Shown here one piece after another: positions 34,909-42,673 of a DNA stretch of 64,000 nucleotides (position 1 is the stretch's first letter; each line of letters starts with the position of its first letter). This DNA comes from Desulfohalobiaceae bacterium S24 (GTDB taxonomy: Bacteria > Desulfobacterota > Desulfovibrionia > Desulfovibrionales > Desulfothermaceae). Below the pieces are notes generated by a model. The model ran no database searches. It was not told where the DNA came from and worked only from the letters and a program-made list of their open reading frames with translations. The stretch covers positions 35,975 through 99,974 of the forward strand of contig JAABTT010000004.1 in the NCBI GenBank assembly GCA_011389765.1, read 5' to 3'. Position numbers and translations under genes: made by a program.

Positions 34909-36147
34909 ATGCTGCATTTTTCATCAAGAACCTTGGCCGTCATGCTGTGCGGAGCAGTTTTGCTTTTGGCCGGTTCTCTGACCGCTCCTTCGGCACAGGC
35001 CGAAAAAAGCGTCAAAATCGGAGCCCTCATGCCCATGACCGGCGATCTACAGGCCTACGGCGTAAGCTGCTACACCGGAGTGAAGCTGGCGGTGGAACAA
35101 ATCAATGCCGCGGGCGGCGTCTTGGGATCCAGCTTTGAACTCAAGCTCGGAGACACCCAGACCAAACCGCAGCCCGGGATTGATGCCGCCCAAAAACTCG
35201 TTTCCGTGGAAAACGTATCGGCCATTGTCGGGGCCTTGTCAAGCGGGGTGACCATCCCGGTCGCCTCAAGCGTGACCAACGCCGCCGGGGTCGTACTCAT
35301 GTCCCCGGCCTCAACCTCGCCGGTCATCACTGGACTTGAGGACAAGGATTTTCTGTTCCGCTCCGTGCCTTCCGATGCCTTCCAGGGGGTAGCCCTGGCC
35401 CAGCTGGTCGATGAAGCCGGATTTAAAAACGTGGCCACCTTATACGTGAACAACGACTACGGCGAAGGTTTGGCGGTCAATTTCCAGGATGCCTTTGAAA
35501 AGAAAGGCGGCACTGTTTCCCAGGCCCTGGCCTATGAACCCGGGAACGCCTCCTATCGCGGCGAACTGTCCAAAGCAGCCTCCAAAGGCGCTGAGGCCCT
35601 GAATCTCATCGGCTACCCGGAAAACGGCATCACCATCCTCCGTCAGGCTCTGGAAGAAGGCCTGTTCACGGAATTCATCTTCTCCGACGGACTCAAGGCC
35701 CCGGAAATCATCAATGCCATAGGCGCCAAATACCTGAACGGTTCTTCCGGTACGGTCCCCCAGGCTTTGTCGGATACGCCGTCGGCCCAGAATTATCTGG
35801 ATGCCTACACGGAACGTTTCGGCGAAGTCCCCCCCAAACCTTATATTGACACCAGTTATGATGCCGTTTTCGTCCTGGCCCTGGCCATTGAAAAAGCCGG
35901 CGTGACCGACGGCAAGGCCGTCCGGGACGTCCTGCGCGAAGTGGCCAATCCCCCCGGGGAAAAAGTCCTGCCGGGCGAATGGGCCAAAGCGGTCAAACTC
36001 CTGTCCCAAGGCAAGGACATCGACTATGTCGGGGCTTCCGGATCCGTTGATTTCGATAAAAACGGCGATGTCGGCGGAACCTTCGGGCACTGGATGATCA
36101 AAGACGGAGAGATCGTCACGGTCAAGGTCTTTGAACCTGAAATGTAA
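34909..36147 (+). CDS. livK: branched-chain amino acid ABC transporter substrate-binding protein
   Basis: 412-aa periplasmic binding protein of the Leu/Ile/Val type (Peripla_BP_6). Signal peptide about residues 1-31 (cleavage near SAQA-EKS), then VKIGALMPMTGDLQAYG, AVEQINAAGGVLGS, VGALSSGVTIPVAS, SPASTSPVIT and YVNNDYGEGLAVNF. AAGGAGG is seven bases before ATG 34909. It is on the opposite strand from livGFHM with its own strong promoter and terminators, so expression is separate. The ligand may be any aliphatic amino acid or a small amide. Confidence 0.92.
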   Translation: MLHFSSRTLAVMLCGAVLLLAGSLTAPSAQAEKSVKIGALMPMTGDLQAYGVSCYTGVKLAVEQINAAGGVLGSSFELKLGDTQTKPQPGIDAAQKLVSVENVSAIVGALSSGVTIPVASSVTNAAGVVLMSPASTSPVITGLEDKDFLFRSVPSDAFQGVALAQLVDEAGFKNVATLYVNNDYGEGLAVNFQDAFEKKGGTVSQALAYEPGNASYRGELSKAASKGAEALNLIGYPENGITILRQALEEGLFTEFIFSDGLKAPEIINAIGAKYLNGSSGTVPQALSDTPSAQNYLDAYTERFGEVPPKPYIDTSYDAVFVLALAIEKAGVTDGKAVRDVLREVANPPGEKVLPGEWAKAVKLLSQGKDIDYVGASGSVDFDKNGDVGGTFGHWMIKDGEIVTVKVFEPEM

Positions 36148-36148
36148 A

Positions 36149-36180
36149 AAAAATTCAGCAGTCAAGCTGCTGAATTTTTT
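36149..36180 (+). terminator. Rho-independent terminator of livK
   Basis: Stem TTCAGCAG / CTGCTGAA with loop TCAAG, extended by A:T pairs and ending in six T residues, beginning right after the livK stop codon. Confidence 0.92.
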
Positions 36181-36201
36181 CTATTCACGTGAAAAAAGAA
36201 A

Positions 36202-36235
36202 CAAAGCCCGCGCCTGTTTTCAGGCGCGGGCTTTG
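36202..36235. terminator. second strong hairpin behind livK
   Basis: Perfect 15-bp GC-rich stem CAAAGCCCGCGCCTG / CAGGCGCGGGCTTTG with loop TTTT, followed by a pyrimidine-rich TCTTCCCTTCTCC rather than a clean T-run. Probably a back-up terminator or an RNA-stabilising hairpin. Confidence 0.65.
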
Positions 36236-36256
36236 TCTTCCCTTCTCCTTTCCCCA

Positions 36257-36412
36257 TTCAACATTCGATGTTCAATGTTCGATGGTGAATCAAAGAAAAG
36301 ACATGCTCATATACCCGAATCTGCTTTTTTTCAAGCAATTGGCATTTCATTCATTCTTCTTTTTTCTTCATTCAAAGTTCGATGTTCGACGTTCGATGTT
36401 GGACGTTCAAAG
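36257..36412. repeat. two heptamer arrays of the TTCGATG type
   Basis: 36257-36284 holds four 7-bp units (TTCAACA, TTCGATG, TTCAATG, TTCGATG); 36371-36412 holds six (TTCAAAG, TTCGATG, TTCGACG, TTCGATG, TTGGACG, TTCAAAG). The units drift in positions 3-7 but the 7-bp register is exact. They lie in the 500-base gene-free gap 36148-36646 between livK and livM. Confidence 0.85.
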
Positions 36413-36445
36413 TCTGCCTGAAGGAATGAATATCGAACCTCCAAC

Positions 36446-36549
36446 GCTCGTATGAAACTTCTTTTTTCTTTCTCCGTCATTCCGGCGAAGGCCGGAATCC
36501 AGACTGAAATTGTAAGAGCTGGACCCCGGCCTACGCCGGGGTGACGGAG
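36446..36549. repeat. REP-like palindrome pair in inverted orientation
   Basis: After the marker GCTCGTATGAAAC (36446-36458) comes palindrome A (36472-36501, core TTCCGGCGAAGGCCGGAA) and, inverted, palindrome B (36519-36549, core CCCCGGCCTACGCCGGGG). Read on the minus strand, B begins CTCCGTCACCCCGGCGTAGG and is identical over at least 35 bases to the copy at 62342-62372. The rest of the gap up to livM is AT-rich with no gene seen. Confidence 0.9.
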
Positions 36550-36646
36550 GGGTGATCCAAAGTTTCTTCATTGATCAAACTGGCAGTCGTTGTTTTAAAT
36601 GAACAGCATAACAGCTTAGTCGTATATTATAATAAATATCAGACAA

Positions 36647-37639
36647 TTATGTGTCAGCCCTGCCGGCGGCAGGGCTGACACCTGACTTCTCACTTCTCGC
36701 CGTTCCCGGCGTCTTGGGAGGTTTTTCCGGAAGCAGGCCCTGCGGCCTGAAAATCAGAATGAACTCCAAAAGCGCTCCGACCAGAAAAATTCTGATGGCC
36801 GAAGCCCGGGTGACCCACATTTCAGGCAGACGGGAGGTAAAGATCTCGGTTCCGGACCAGACCCCCCAAATAATGACCGCTCCAAGCAGGGCTCCCTTGT
36901 TGTTCCCGCTGCCCCCGGCGATGAGCATGACCCAGACCAGGAAGGTGCCGAACATGGGATCAAAGGCGGATGGGCTGATGAATGTGGTGAAATGGGCATA
37001 CAAGCCCCCCCCGACGCCCATAATCACCGAGCCCAGGACAAAAGCCTCCAGCCTGAAACGCAAAACATTCTTTCCGGCCGCCTGGACCGCGTCTTCATTG
37101 ACCCGGATCGCCCGCAGCACCCGGACCCAGGGAGATTGATAGAGCCGTTCCAGGGCCATGTAGATCACAAAAACAAAAGCCAGGATGACCAGCAGAAAAA
37201 GCAGGGCGTCTCCACTCTCGGTCAGGCCGGACAGGGGCTTGGGGATGGCTGGAATGCCCCGGACTCCGTTGGTCAGCCAACCTTCGTTTTTCAAAAAGAG
37301 CCGGATGATTTCCGCGATCCCGATACTGGCGATGGCCAGATAATCCCCCCGCAGCTTGAGGGTCACCAGCCCGACCAGAAAGGCCAGAAAGCCGGAAGCA
37401 AACATGGCCGCCAGGATACCGAGCAAAAAAGGCAATTCAAATCCTCCCAGGTGAAAGGGACTGGCCTCTGTGGTGACAATCGCGCTGGAATAGGCCCCGA
37501 TGGCAAAAAAAGCGGCCACGCCGATATTGATCTGCCCGGTAAACCCCCACTGCACGTTGAGCCCGAGGCTGAGAACCGCATAGATCCCGGCTACGGTCAG
37601 GAAAAATATAAAATAGGTGAGCAGTCCGGCAAGTTCCAT
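36647..37639 (-). CDS. livM: branched-chain amino acid ABC transporter permease
   Basis: 330-aa inner-membrane permease with eight to nine hydrophobic segments. LivM blocks: LGLNVQWGFTGQINIGVAAF, LRGDYLAIASIGIAEIIRL and RAIRVNEDAVQAAGKNV (ATPase contact). The gene start overlaps the livH stop codon by one base (TAATG), so translation is coupled. The last eleven or so codons, giving a non-conserved tail VSPAAGRADT, run through the palindromic repeat at 36652-36680, so the original stop was probably further upstream. Confidence 0.92.
   Translation of the reverse strand: MELAGLLTYFIFFLTVAGIYAVLSLGLNVQWGFTGQINIGVAAFFAIGAYSSAIVTTEASPFHLGGFELPFLLGILAAMFASGFLAFLVGLVTLKLRGDYLAIASIGIAEIIRLFLKNEGWLTNGVRGIPAIPKPLSGLTESGDALLFLLVILAFVFVIYMALERLYQSPWVRVLRAIRVNEDAVQAAGKNVLRFRLEAFVLGSVIMGVGGGLYAHFTTFISPSAFDPMFGTFLVWVMLIAGGSGNNKGALLGAVIIWGVWSGTEIFTSRLPEMWVTRASAIRIFLVGALLEFILIFRPQGLLPEKPPKTPGTARSEKSGVSPAAGRADT
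36652..36680. repeat. TGTCAGCC palindromic repeat, copy 1
   Basis: Perfect 13-bp inverted repeat TGTCAGCCCTGCC / GGCAGGGCTGACA around GGC. Related copies are at 41479-41507 and 62400-62428; all three follow an AT-rich TTATGT-like lead. This copy lies inside the 3' end of livM. Confidence 0.92.
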
Positions 37640-38499
37640 TACTCTTTGCCTCCCAGAATTCCAGTCGGGCGAAAGACCAGCATCAAGACCATGATGGCAA
37701 ACGCCACGGCCGGTTTGTAGGCCGGGGAAATGACCATGGTTGACAATTCCTGGACAATGCCGATGAGCAGTCCTCCGAGAACCGCTCCGTAGAGATTGCC
37801 GATCCCGCCGGCAATAGCCGCGGCAAAAACCGGAAGCAGGATACGCCAGCCCATAATCGGATTCAATCGGGTGTCGATGCCCAGAAAAATCCCGCCGGCC
37901 GCGGCCATTGCCGCGGCAATCATCCAGGTCCAGAAAATGACCCTTTCAGTATTGATGCCGGTTACCTGAGCCAGGTCCATATTGTCGGACAGAGCCCGCA
38001 TGGCCTTTCCCATCCGGGTCTTGTGCAGAAAAAGATGCAGGAGCACCACCAGGACGGCGGTCCCGAAAATAATGTTCAACTGATCCGGTTTGATCCGCAA
38101 TCCGTAAAAAATATACGGCAGTTTGATGCCGGCCTCGTAGATCTTGTTGTCCGGGCCCCAGACCACCTGAATCGCACTGCGCAGCATAAGGGCCGCGCCC
38201 ACGGAACTGATGAGCATAATGATCGGGGTGGACGAACGCAGCCAGCGATAAATGCTCCGGTCCAGGGCGGCGGCCACCAGGGCCGTCGCCCCCATGGCCA
38301 GAGGAAACACCGCATACATGGGAAGCTGCAGGGAGACCACCCCGACCAGGCCGAAATAGGCCCCCAGACTCATCATGTCGCCATGAGCAAAATGGGCAAA
38401 GCGCAAAATCCCAAAGATCAGGGAGACGCCTATGGCGCCCAGGGAAATGATGCACCCCAGCACAATGCCGTAAATAATCACCTGTAGGAATTCAATCAC
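37639..38499 (-). CDS. livH: branched-chain amino acid ABC transporter permease
   Basis: 286-aa permease with about eight membrane segments. Family blocks are YGIVLGCIISLGAIGVSLIF, AHGDMMSLGAYFG, RMGKAMRALSDNMDLAQVTG and GIGNLYGAVLGG. I take GTG 38499 (MIEFLQVIIYG), which starts at the family position and follows a G-rich TTGGGGG; an in-frame TTG at 38517 lies inside a 14-bp hairpin. It is one base from livM and 157 bases downstream of livF on the same strand. Confidence 0.92.
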   Translation of the reverse strand: MIEFLQVIIYGIVLGCIISLGAIGVSLIFGILRFAHFAHGDMMSLGAYFGLVGVVSLQLPMYAVFPLAMGATALVAAALDRSIYRWLRSSTPIIMLISSVGAALMLRSAIQVVWGPDNKIYEAGIKLPYIFYGLRIKPDQLNIIFGTAVLVVLLHLFLHKTRMGKAMRALSDNMDLAQVTGINTERVIFWTWMIAAAMAAAGGIFLGIDTRLNPIMGWRILLPVFAAAIAGGIGNLYGAVLGGLLIGIVQELSTMVISPAYKPAVAFAIMVLMLVFRPTGILGGKE

Positions 38500-38510
38500 G
38501 AAGCACCCCC

Positions 38511-38540
38511 AATCCAAAAATGCCTCGGCATTTTTGGATT
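38511..38540. promoter_or_regulatory. perfect hairpin just upstream of livH
   Basis: A perfect 14-bp inverted repeat AATCCAAAAATGCC / GGCATTTTTGGATT lies between livF and livH, ending 12 bases before the livH start codon. On the minus strand it has no U-run and is followed directly by the G-rich ribosome site, so it could shield that site or act as an RNA-processing or stability element. On the plus strand T8 follows eight bases later, but no plus gene precedes it. Confidence 0.6.
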
Positions 38541-38655
38541 CAAGATTTTTTTTAACGCCGGTGTTTCCGAATGAGGCGAAAATGAGGCGAAGGAAGACTT
38601 TGTTTTGCAGCTGTCCGGCTGCGCAAGATTTTCAGCGTTGCTGCTCCGACACTTT

Positions 38656-39360
38656 TCAGCCGCCGAGAAACATCTCGGCCACTTCCCGGTTGTTCAACAA
38701 ATTTTCAGCGCTGTCTTCGAATCGATTCCCCCCCATGCTCAGAATGTAGCCGCGATGAGAAAAGGACAGGGCCTGTTTGGCGTTTTGCTCCACCATCAAA
38801 ATACCCACGCCGCTTTTGTTGATCTCCAGAACCCGTTCAAAGATCTGTTCGATGAACAAAGGCGACAATCCAGCCGATGGTTCATCCAGAAGCAGCAGAC
38901 TCGGATTGAGCATAAGCGCCCGGCCAATAGCCACCATTTGTCGCTGCCCCCCGGAAAGATGCCCGGCGGACTGCCCTCGTTTATCCTTCAAAGGAGGAAA
39001 AAGTTCATACACATGGTCCAATTGCTCCGAATAACTATCCTTGCGGATAAAAGCCCCCATTTCTAAATTCTCATGCACGGTCAAGCTGGGAAAGACATTG
39101 AATTCCTGCGGGACATAACAGATTCCCAGATGCACGATCTGGTCGGGACGCCGTCTGGTGATGTCTTTGTTGTTGAAAAGAATGCGTCCCTGCCTGACCT
39201 TGAGCAGGCCGAAAACCGCTTTCATGACCGTGGATTTCCCTGCTCCGTTCGGACCGATGATGGAAACGATTTCCTGGGGTTCGATGTGCATGGATACGCC
39301 ATGCAGGATGTCCGCATTCCCATAGCCCCCGTATATATCATCCACCTGCAAAAGACTCAT
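38656..39360 (-). CDS. livF: branched-chain amino acid ABC transporter ATPase
   Basis: 234-aa ATPase of LivF size. Walker A GPNGAGKST, Q-loop YVPQEFNVFPSLTV, signature LSGGQRQMVA, Walker B LLLLDEPSAGLSP, H-loop VEQNAKQAL (the family has Q-N in place of T-H). 19 bases after livG on the same strand. The 3' end is followed by a 157-base spacer with the livH-proximal hairpin. Confidence 0.94.
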   Translation of the reverse strand: MSLLQVDDIYGGYGNADILHGVSMHIEPQEIVSIIGPNGAGKSTVMKAVFGLLKVRQGRILFNNKDITRRRPDQIVHLGICYVPQEFNVFPSLTVHENLEMGAFIRKDSYSEQLDHVYELFPPLKDKRGQSAGHLSGGQRQMVAIGRALMLNPSLLLLDEPSAGLSPLFIEQIFERVLEINKSGVGILMVEQNAKQALSFSHRGYILSMGGNRFEDSAENLLNNREVAEMFLGG

Positions 39361-39379
39361 TGTTGCATCCTTGTCCTCA

Positions 39380-40132
39380 TCATCCGCCGAGATAGGCTTC
39401 CTGGACCGCTCTGTTGTTTCTGAGCTCCTGCATGTCGCCCTGGGCCAGAACCTTGCCCTGGGCCATGACCACCACCGGGTGGCAGAGTTCCATGATCAGA
39501 TCCATGTCATGCTCAATAATGCAGAAGGTATAACCCAAATCGGTGTTCAAGCGCCTGATGTCCTGGGCCAGTTTGCCGAGCAGAGTCCGGTTGACCCCGG
39601 CCCCGGGCTCATCCAGAAGGACTATCCTGGCCTCGGTCATCATGGTTCGCCCCAGTTCCAGAAGTTTTTTCTGCCCCCCGGACAGATTGCCGGCCAACTC
39701 ATGAGTCAAATGGGAAATCTGCAAAAAATCAAGCACCTCTTCCGCCTTCCGTCTGTTTTGCTGCTCCTGTCTGCGGACCGTTCCCCAACGCAGCAGAGAG
39801 GAAAGAACCAGCTCACCCGCCTGTTTGGGTGGAACCACCATCAGGTTTTCCAGGACAGTCATGCGCTCGAATTCGTGCGGGATTTGGAAAGTGCGCAGCA
39901 GTCCTTTATGGAAAAGCTTGTAGGCCGGCAATCCGGTAATATCCTCATCCTCAAGACGGATGGTTCCGGAATCCGGGACCAAAAAACCGGCCATGATGTT
40001 GAACAGGGTTGTCTTTCCCGCACCATTGGGTCCGATCAAGCCCGTGATCGATCCCTTTGCAATGCTCATGGAACACCCATCCACCGCAGCAAGGCCTCCA
40101 AAAGTTTTGACAATATCCTGAACGACAATCAC
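39380..40132 (-). CDS. livG: branched-chain amino acid ABC transporter ATPase
   Basis: 250-aa ATPase. Walker A GPNGAGKTT, Q-loop RTFQIPHEFERMTV, signature LSGGQKKLLE, Walker B IVLLDEPGAGVN, H-loop IIEHDMDLIM, and the C-terminal AQGDMQELRNNRAVQEAYLG tail of LivG. GTG 40132 (VIVVQDIVKTFGG) is chosen, preceded by GAGGTGG about nine bases upstream; an in-frame TTG at 40201 would add a non-family extension. First gene of the livGFHM operon. Confidence 0.93.
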   Translation of the reverse strand: MIVVQDIVKTFGGLAAVDGCSMSIAKGSITGLIGPNGAGKTTLFNIMAGFLVPDSGTIRLEDEDITGLPAYKLFHKGLLRTFQIPHEFERMTVLENLMVVPPKQAGELVLSSLLRWGTVRRQEQQNRRKAEEVLDFLQISHLTHELAGNLSGGQKKLLELGRTMMTEARIVLLDEPGAGVNRTLLGKLAQDIRRLNTDLGYTFCIIEHDMDLIMELCHPVVVMAQGKVLAQGDMQELRNNRAVQEAYLGG

Positions 40133-40371
40133 GTGTTCACCCACCTCGTCTCGTCTGCAGAGCGCCTGGACGGGAGCTCGCCCTCTGGCTATTGTTGACA
40201 ATTCCGCCCTTTTGACAAAAAAAATTTTACCCCTTATGAGGGATACACATTTCTACGTTTTTTTTGATCACTTGGCAAATGTTTTTTTGTTTTTTCTCCG
40301 GCCTGCCGGGAACATTTCTTTGAAAATATACCTACGGCCGTCATCAATTGAAAAAGATCTCTGAAATCGCG

Positions 40372-41067
40372 ATGGACAGCGAGCAGTACCCTTTTCTAAG
40401 CGGAATGAAAACCGGGCTCCCAATTGCCCTCGGCTATCTGCCCATTGCCGTGGCCTTCGGTGCCCTGGCCGTACAATCCGGTATTCAAGCGGAGACGACT
40501 GTTCTGATGTCCCTGCTGGTCTACGCCGGGGCCAGTCAGTTCATGGCTGTGGGCATGCTGCTTTCAGGAGCCGGGGCCCTGCAAATCATTGCCGCCACTT
40601 TTTTCCTGAACCTGCGGCATATGATTATGAGCATGGTGGTCAGCAAAAACCTGCCGGACTCCCATTTTGGCTGGAAGGCACTGTTTTCTTTCGGCATTAC
40701 AGATGAAACCTTTGCCCTGCTGACCTTCGAAGGAGCGAAAAAAGGACCATCGCCCAGTCTGCCTTCTGTCGCCGGCCTGTTGCTCAGCGCCTACCTGGCC
40801 TGGGTCTTCGGCACCGTGCTGGGATGTCTGGGTTCGAGCATCATCCCCACCCGTTTGAGCGACAGCATGGTGATTGGCTTGTACGCGATGTTTATCGGCC
40901 TCTTGATCCCCAACATCAGACGCTCCCTCAAGACAGGCCTGATTGCCGGAATCAGCATGCTGTTCTGCTACGGCTTCAATACTTTTCTGGATCAGGGCTG
41001 GTCCATTGTCCTGGCCACGATCTTTGGGGCCGCAGCCGGGGCCGCCTTCCTCGGGGAGCGCTCATGA
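40372..41067 (+). CDS. azlC: branched-chain amino acid export protein, large subunit AzlC
   Basis: 231-aa inner-membrane protein with about six to seven hydrophobic segments. AzlC blocks: TGLPIALGYLPIAVAFGALA, LVYAGASQFMAVGML, LNLRHMIMSMVV and FGITDETFAL. With AzlD it exports branched-chain amino acids or related compounds. The ATG at 40372 is chosen; an in-frame TTG at 40348 is possible. Overlaps azlD by four bases. Divergent from livG, so import and export genes are back to back. Confidence 0.92.
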   Translation: MDSEQYPFLSGMKTGLPIALGYLPIAVAFGALAVQSGIQAETTVLMSLLVYAGASQFMAVGMLLSGAGALQIIAATFFLNLRHMIMSMVVSKNLPDSHFGWKALFSFGITDETFALLTFEGAKKGPSPSLPSVAGLLLSAYLAWVFGTVLGCLGSSIIPTRLSDSMVIGLYAMFIGLLIPNIRRSLKTGLIAGISMLFCYGFNTFLDQGWSIVLATIFGAAAGAAFLGERS

Positions 41068-41375
41068 AGATGATCGGCATTGTTCTCGGCATGGCCCTGG
41101 TAACCTATATTCCCAGGGTTCTCCCGGCCGTGTTCATGCACCGGATCTTTTTCCCGGCCTGGTTTGAGCGCTGGCTGCGATCCATTCCCTATGCCGCCCT
41201 GGGGGCCTTGATCTTTCCAGGTATTCTGCTGGTGGACAAAGGGCATCCCGAGGTGGGGCTTGTGGGCGGAGGCATCGCGATGATGCTGGCCTATCTCCGG
41301 CTGCACATCATCTTCGTCATGACGGGCGCGATTCTGGGCGTGCTGCTGATGCAGAACTTGGGGTGGGTGCTGTAA
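41064..41375 (+). CDS. azlD: branched-chain amino acid export protein, small subunit AzlD
   Basis: 103-aa protein with three to four membrane segments; the family opening is VLGMALVTYIPRVLPAVF, followed by RSIPYAALGALIFPGIL. ATGA overlap with the azlC stop shows translational coupling. Confidence 0.9.
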   Translation: MKMIGIVLGMALVTYIPRVLPAVFMHRIFFPAWFERWLRSIPYAALGALIFPGILLVDKGHPEVGLVGGGIAMMLAYLRLHIIFVMTGAILGVLLMQNLGWVL

Positions 41376-41478
41376 GGACAAACTCTGATTTCTTCCGTGA
41401 TCCAGCCGCCAGTCCTGGATTCAACATCAAAAGTACAAGAGTTCAATCATGTATTTCAATAATTATTCAATGGTTATG

Positions 41479-41507
41479 TATCAGACCTGCCAGAGGCAAG
41501 TCTGATA
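41479..41507. repeat. TGTCAGCC palindromic repeat, copy 2 (diverged)
   Basis: Inverted repeat TATCAGACCTGCC / GGCAAGTCTGATA around AGA with one mismatched pair. Same layout and length (29 bases) as copies 1 and 3, but with compensated base changes in the outer stem. It lies in the 176-base gap between azlD and korA. Confidence 0.8.
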
Positions 41508-41551
41508 CCTGCAACCGAAAACCCTCCAACCTGAAACCCCAAGGAGCAACT

Positions 41552-42673
41552 ATGGGTCGAAGTTTTTTAGAAGGCAATGAGGCCATCGGCTGGGGGGCCC
41601 TGGCCGCCGGCTGCAATTTCTTTGCCGGATACCCCATCACCCCGGCCACCACGGTGTTCAACACCATGCTGCAGCTTTTGCCCCCCAGAGGCGGCACCTG
41701 CCTGCAGGGCGAGGACGAAATTGCGTCCATCGGATTCTGTCTGGGGGCCTCCATGGCCGGACACAAGGCCATGACCGCCACCTCCGGGCCCGGAATCAGC
41801 CTCTACAGCGAACAGATCTCCTTTGCCATCGGCAGCGAAATTCCCCTGGTCATCGTCAATGTCCAGCGCCTGGGGCCGTCCACCGGCTCCGCCACCAAAG
41901 GAGCGGATGGAGACATCCAGTTCATGCGCTGGGGATCGAGCAGCGGGCAGCCGGTCATTGTCCTGGCCCCTTCAGATGTGGCGGACTGCTTCCTTCTGAC
42001 CATGCGGGCCTTTAACCTGGCGGAAACCTATCGCTGCCCGGTTTTTGTGGCGGCCAACAAGGAAATTTCCATGACCCGGGAATCCGTGGATCTGAATGCG
42101 CTCACGCCGCCCCGGGTCATCGGCCGGTCCACAGCTGATCCGGACAAAGACTTTCTGCCTTTTGCCGTGCCCGAGGATTCCCTGACCCCGGATTTTCTGC
42201 CCATCGGCGGAAAGACCCTGGTCCGTCAGACCTCCTCCACCCATGGCCCCGACGGCTACATCACCACCGAACCCGAACTGATCGAAAAGAATCAGGAACG
42301 GCTTCAGGCCAAACTCGAAAAGGAGGTCGCCTCCTTCACCTATTTCCAGCAGACCGGTCCTGCCCAGGGGTCCACCCTGATTCTGACTTACGGCGTGACA
42401 GCGCGGGCAGCCCGGGATGCAGTCTCGGCCTTGAATCAAGACGGCGACAGAGCGGCTGTTTTGGATTTGAAAACACTCTGGCCGGTGCCGGAAGCCTTGA
42501 TCATCGAGCGATCCAAGGCTTTCGACCGGATTCTGGTGGTGGAAATGAATCTTGGCCAGTATGTCCGGGAAATTCAACGGATTCTCCCGAACAAGAAGGT
42601 CGGTTTTTTAGGACGGATGAATGGAGAATTGATCCAGCCCCAAGGGATCAGGGAGGCAGTACGGCATGGATAG
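41552..42673 (+). CDS. 2-oxoacid:acceptor oxidoreductase, alpha subunit (KorA/VorA type)
   Basis: 373 aa. The TPP-enzyme PYR domain shows AGYPITPATTVFNTML, EDEIASIGFCLGASMAG, TATSGPGISLYSEQISFA and VNVQRLGPSTGSATKGADGD, the last typical of 2-oxoglutarate/branched-chain-type KorA rather than pyruvate enzymes. Domain II about 270-373 includes ILTYGVTARAARDA. AAGGAGC is five bases before ATG 41552. Overlaps the next subunit by eight bases. Placement beside liv and azl genes makes a branched-chain 2-oxoacid a plausible substrate. Confidence 0.85.
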   Translation: MGRSFLEGNEAIGWGALAAGCNFFAGYPITPATTVFNTMLQLLPPRGGTCLQGEDEIASIGFCLGASMAGHKAMTATSGPGISLYSEQISFAIGSEIPLVIVNVQRLGPSTGSATKGADGDIQFMRWGSSSGQPVIVLAPSDVADCFLLTMRAFNLAETYRCPVFVAANKEISMTRESVDLNALTPPRVIGRSTADPDKDFLPFAVPEDSLTPDFLPIGGKTLVRQTSSTHGPDGYITTEPELIEKNQERLQAKLEKEVASFTYFQQTGPAQGSTLILTYGVTARAARDAVSALNQDGDRAAVLDLKTLWPVPEALIIERSKAFDRILVVEMNLGQYVREIQRILPNKKVGFLGRMNGELIQPQGIREAVRHG

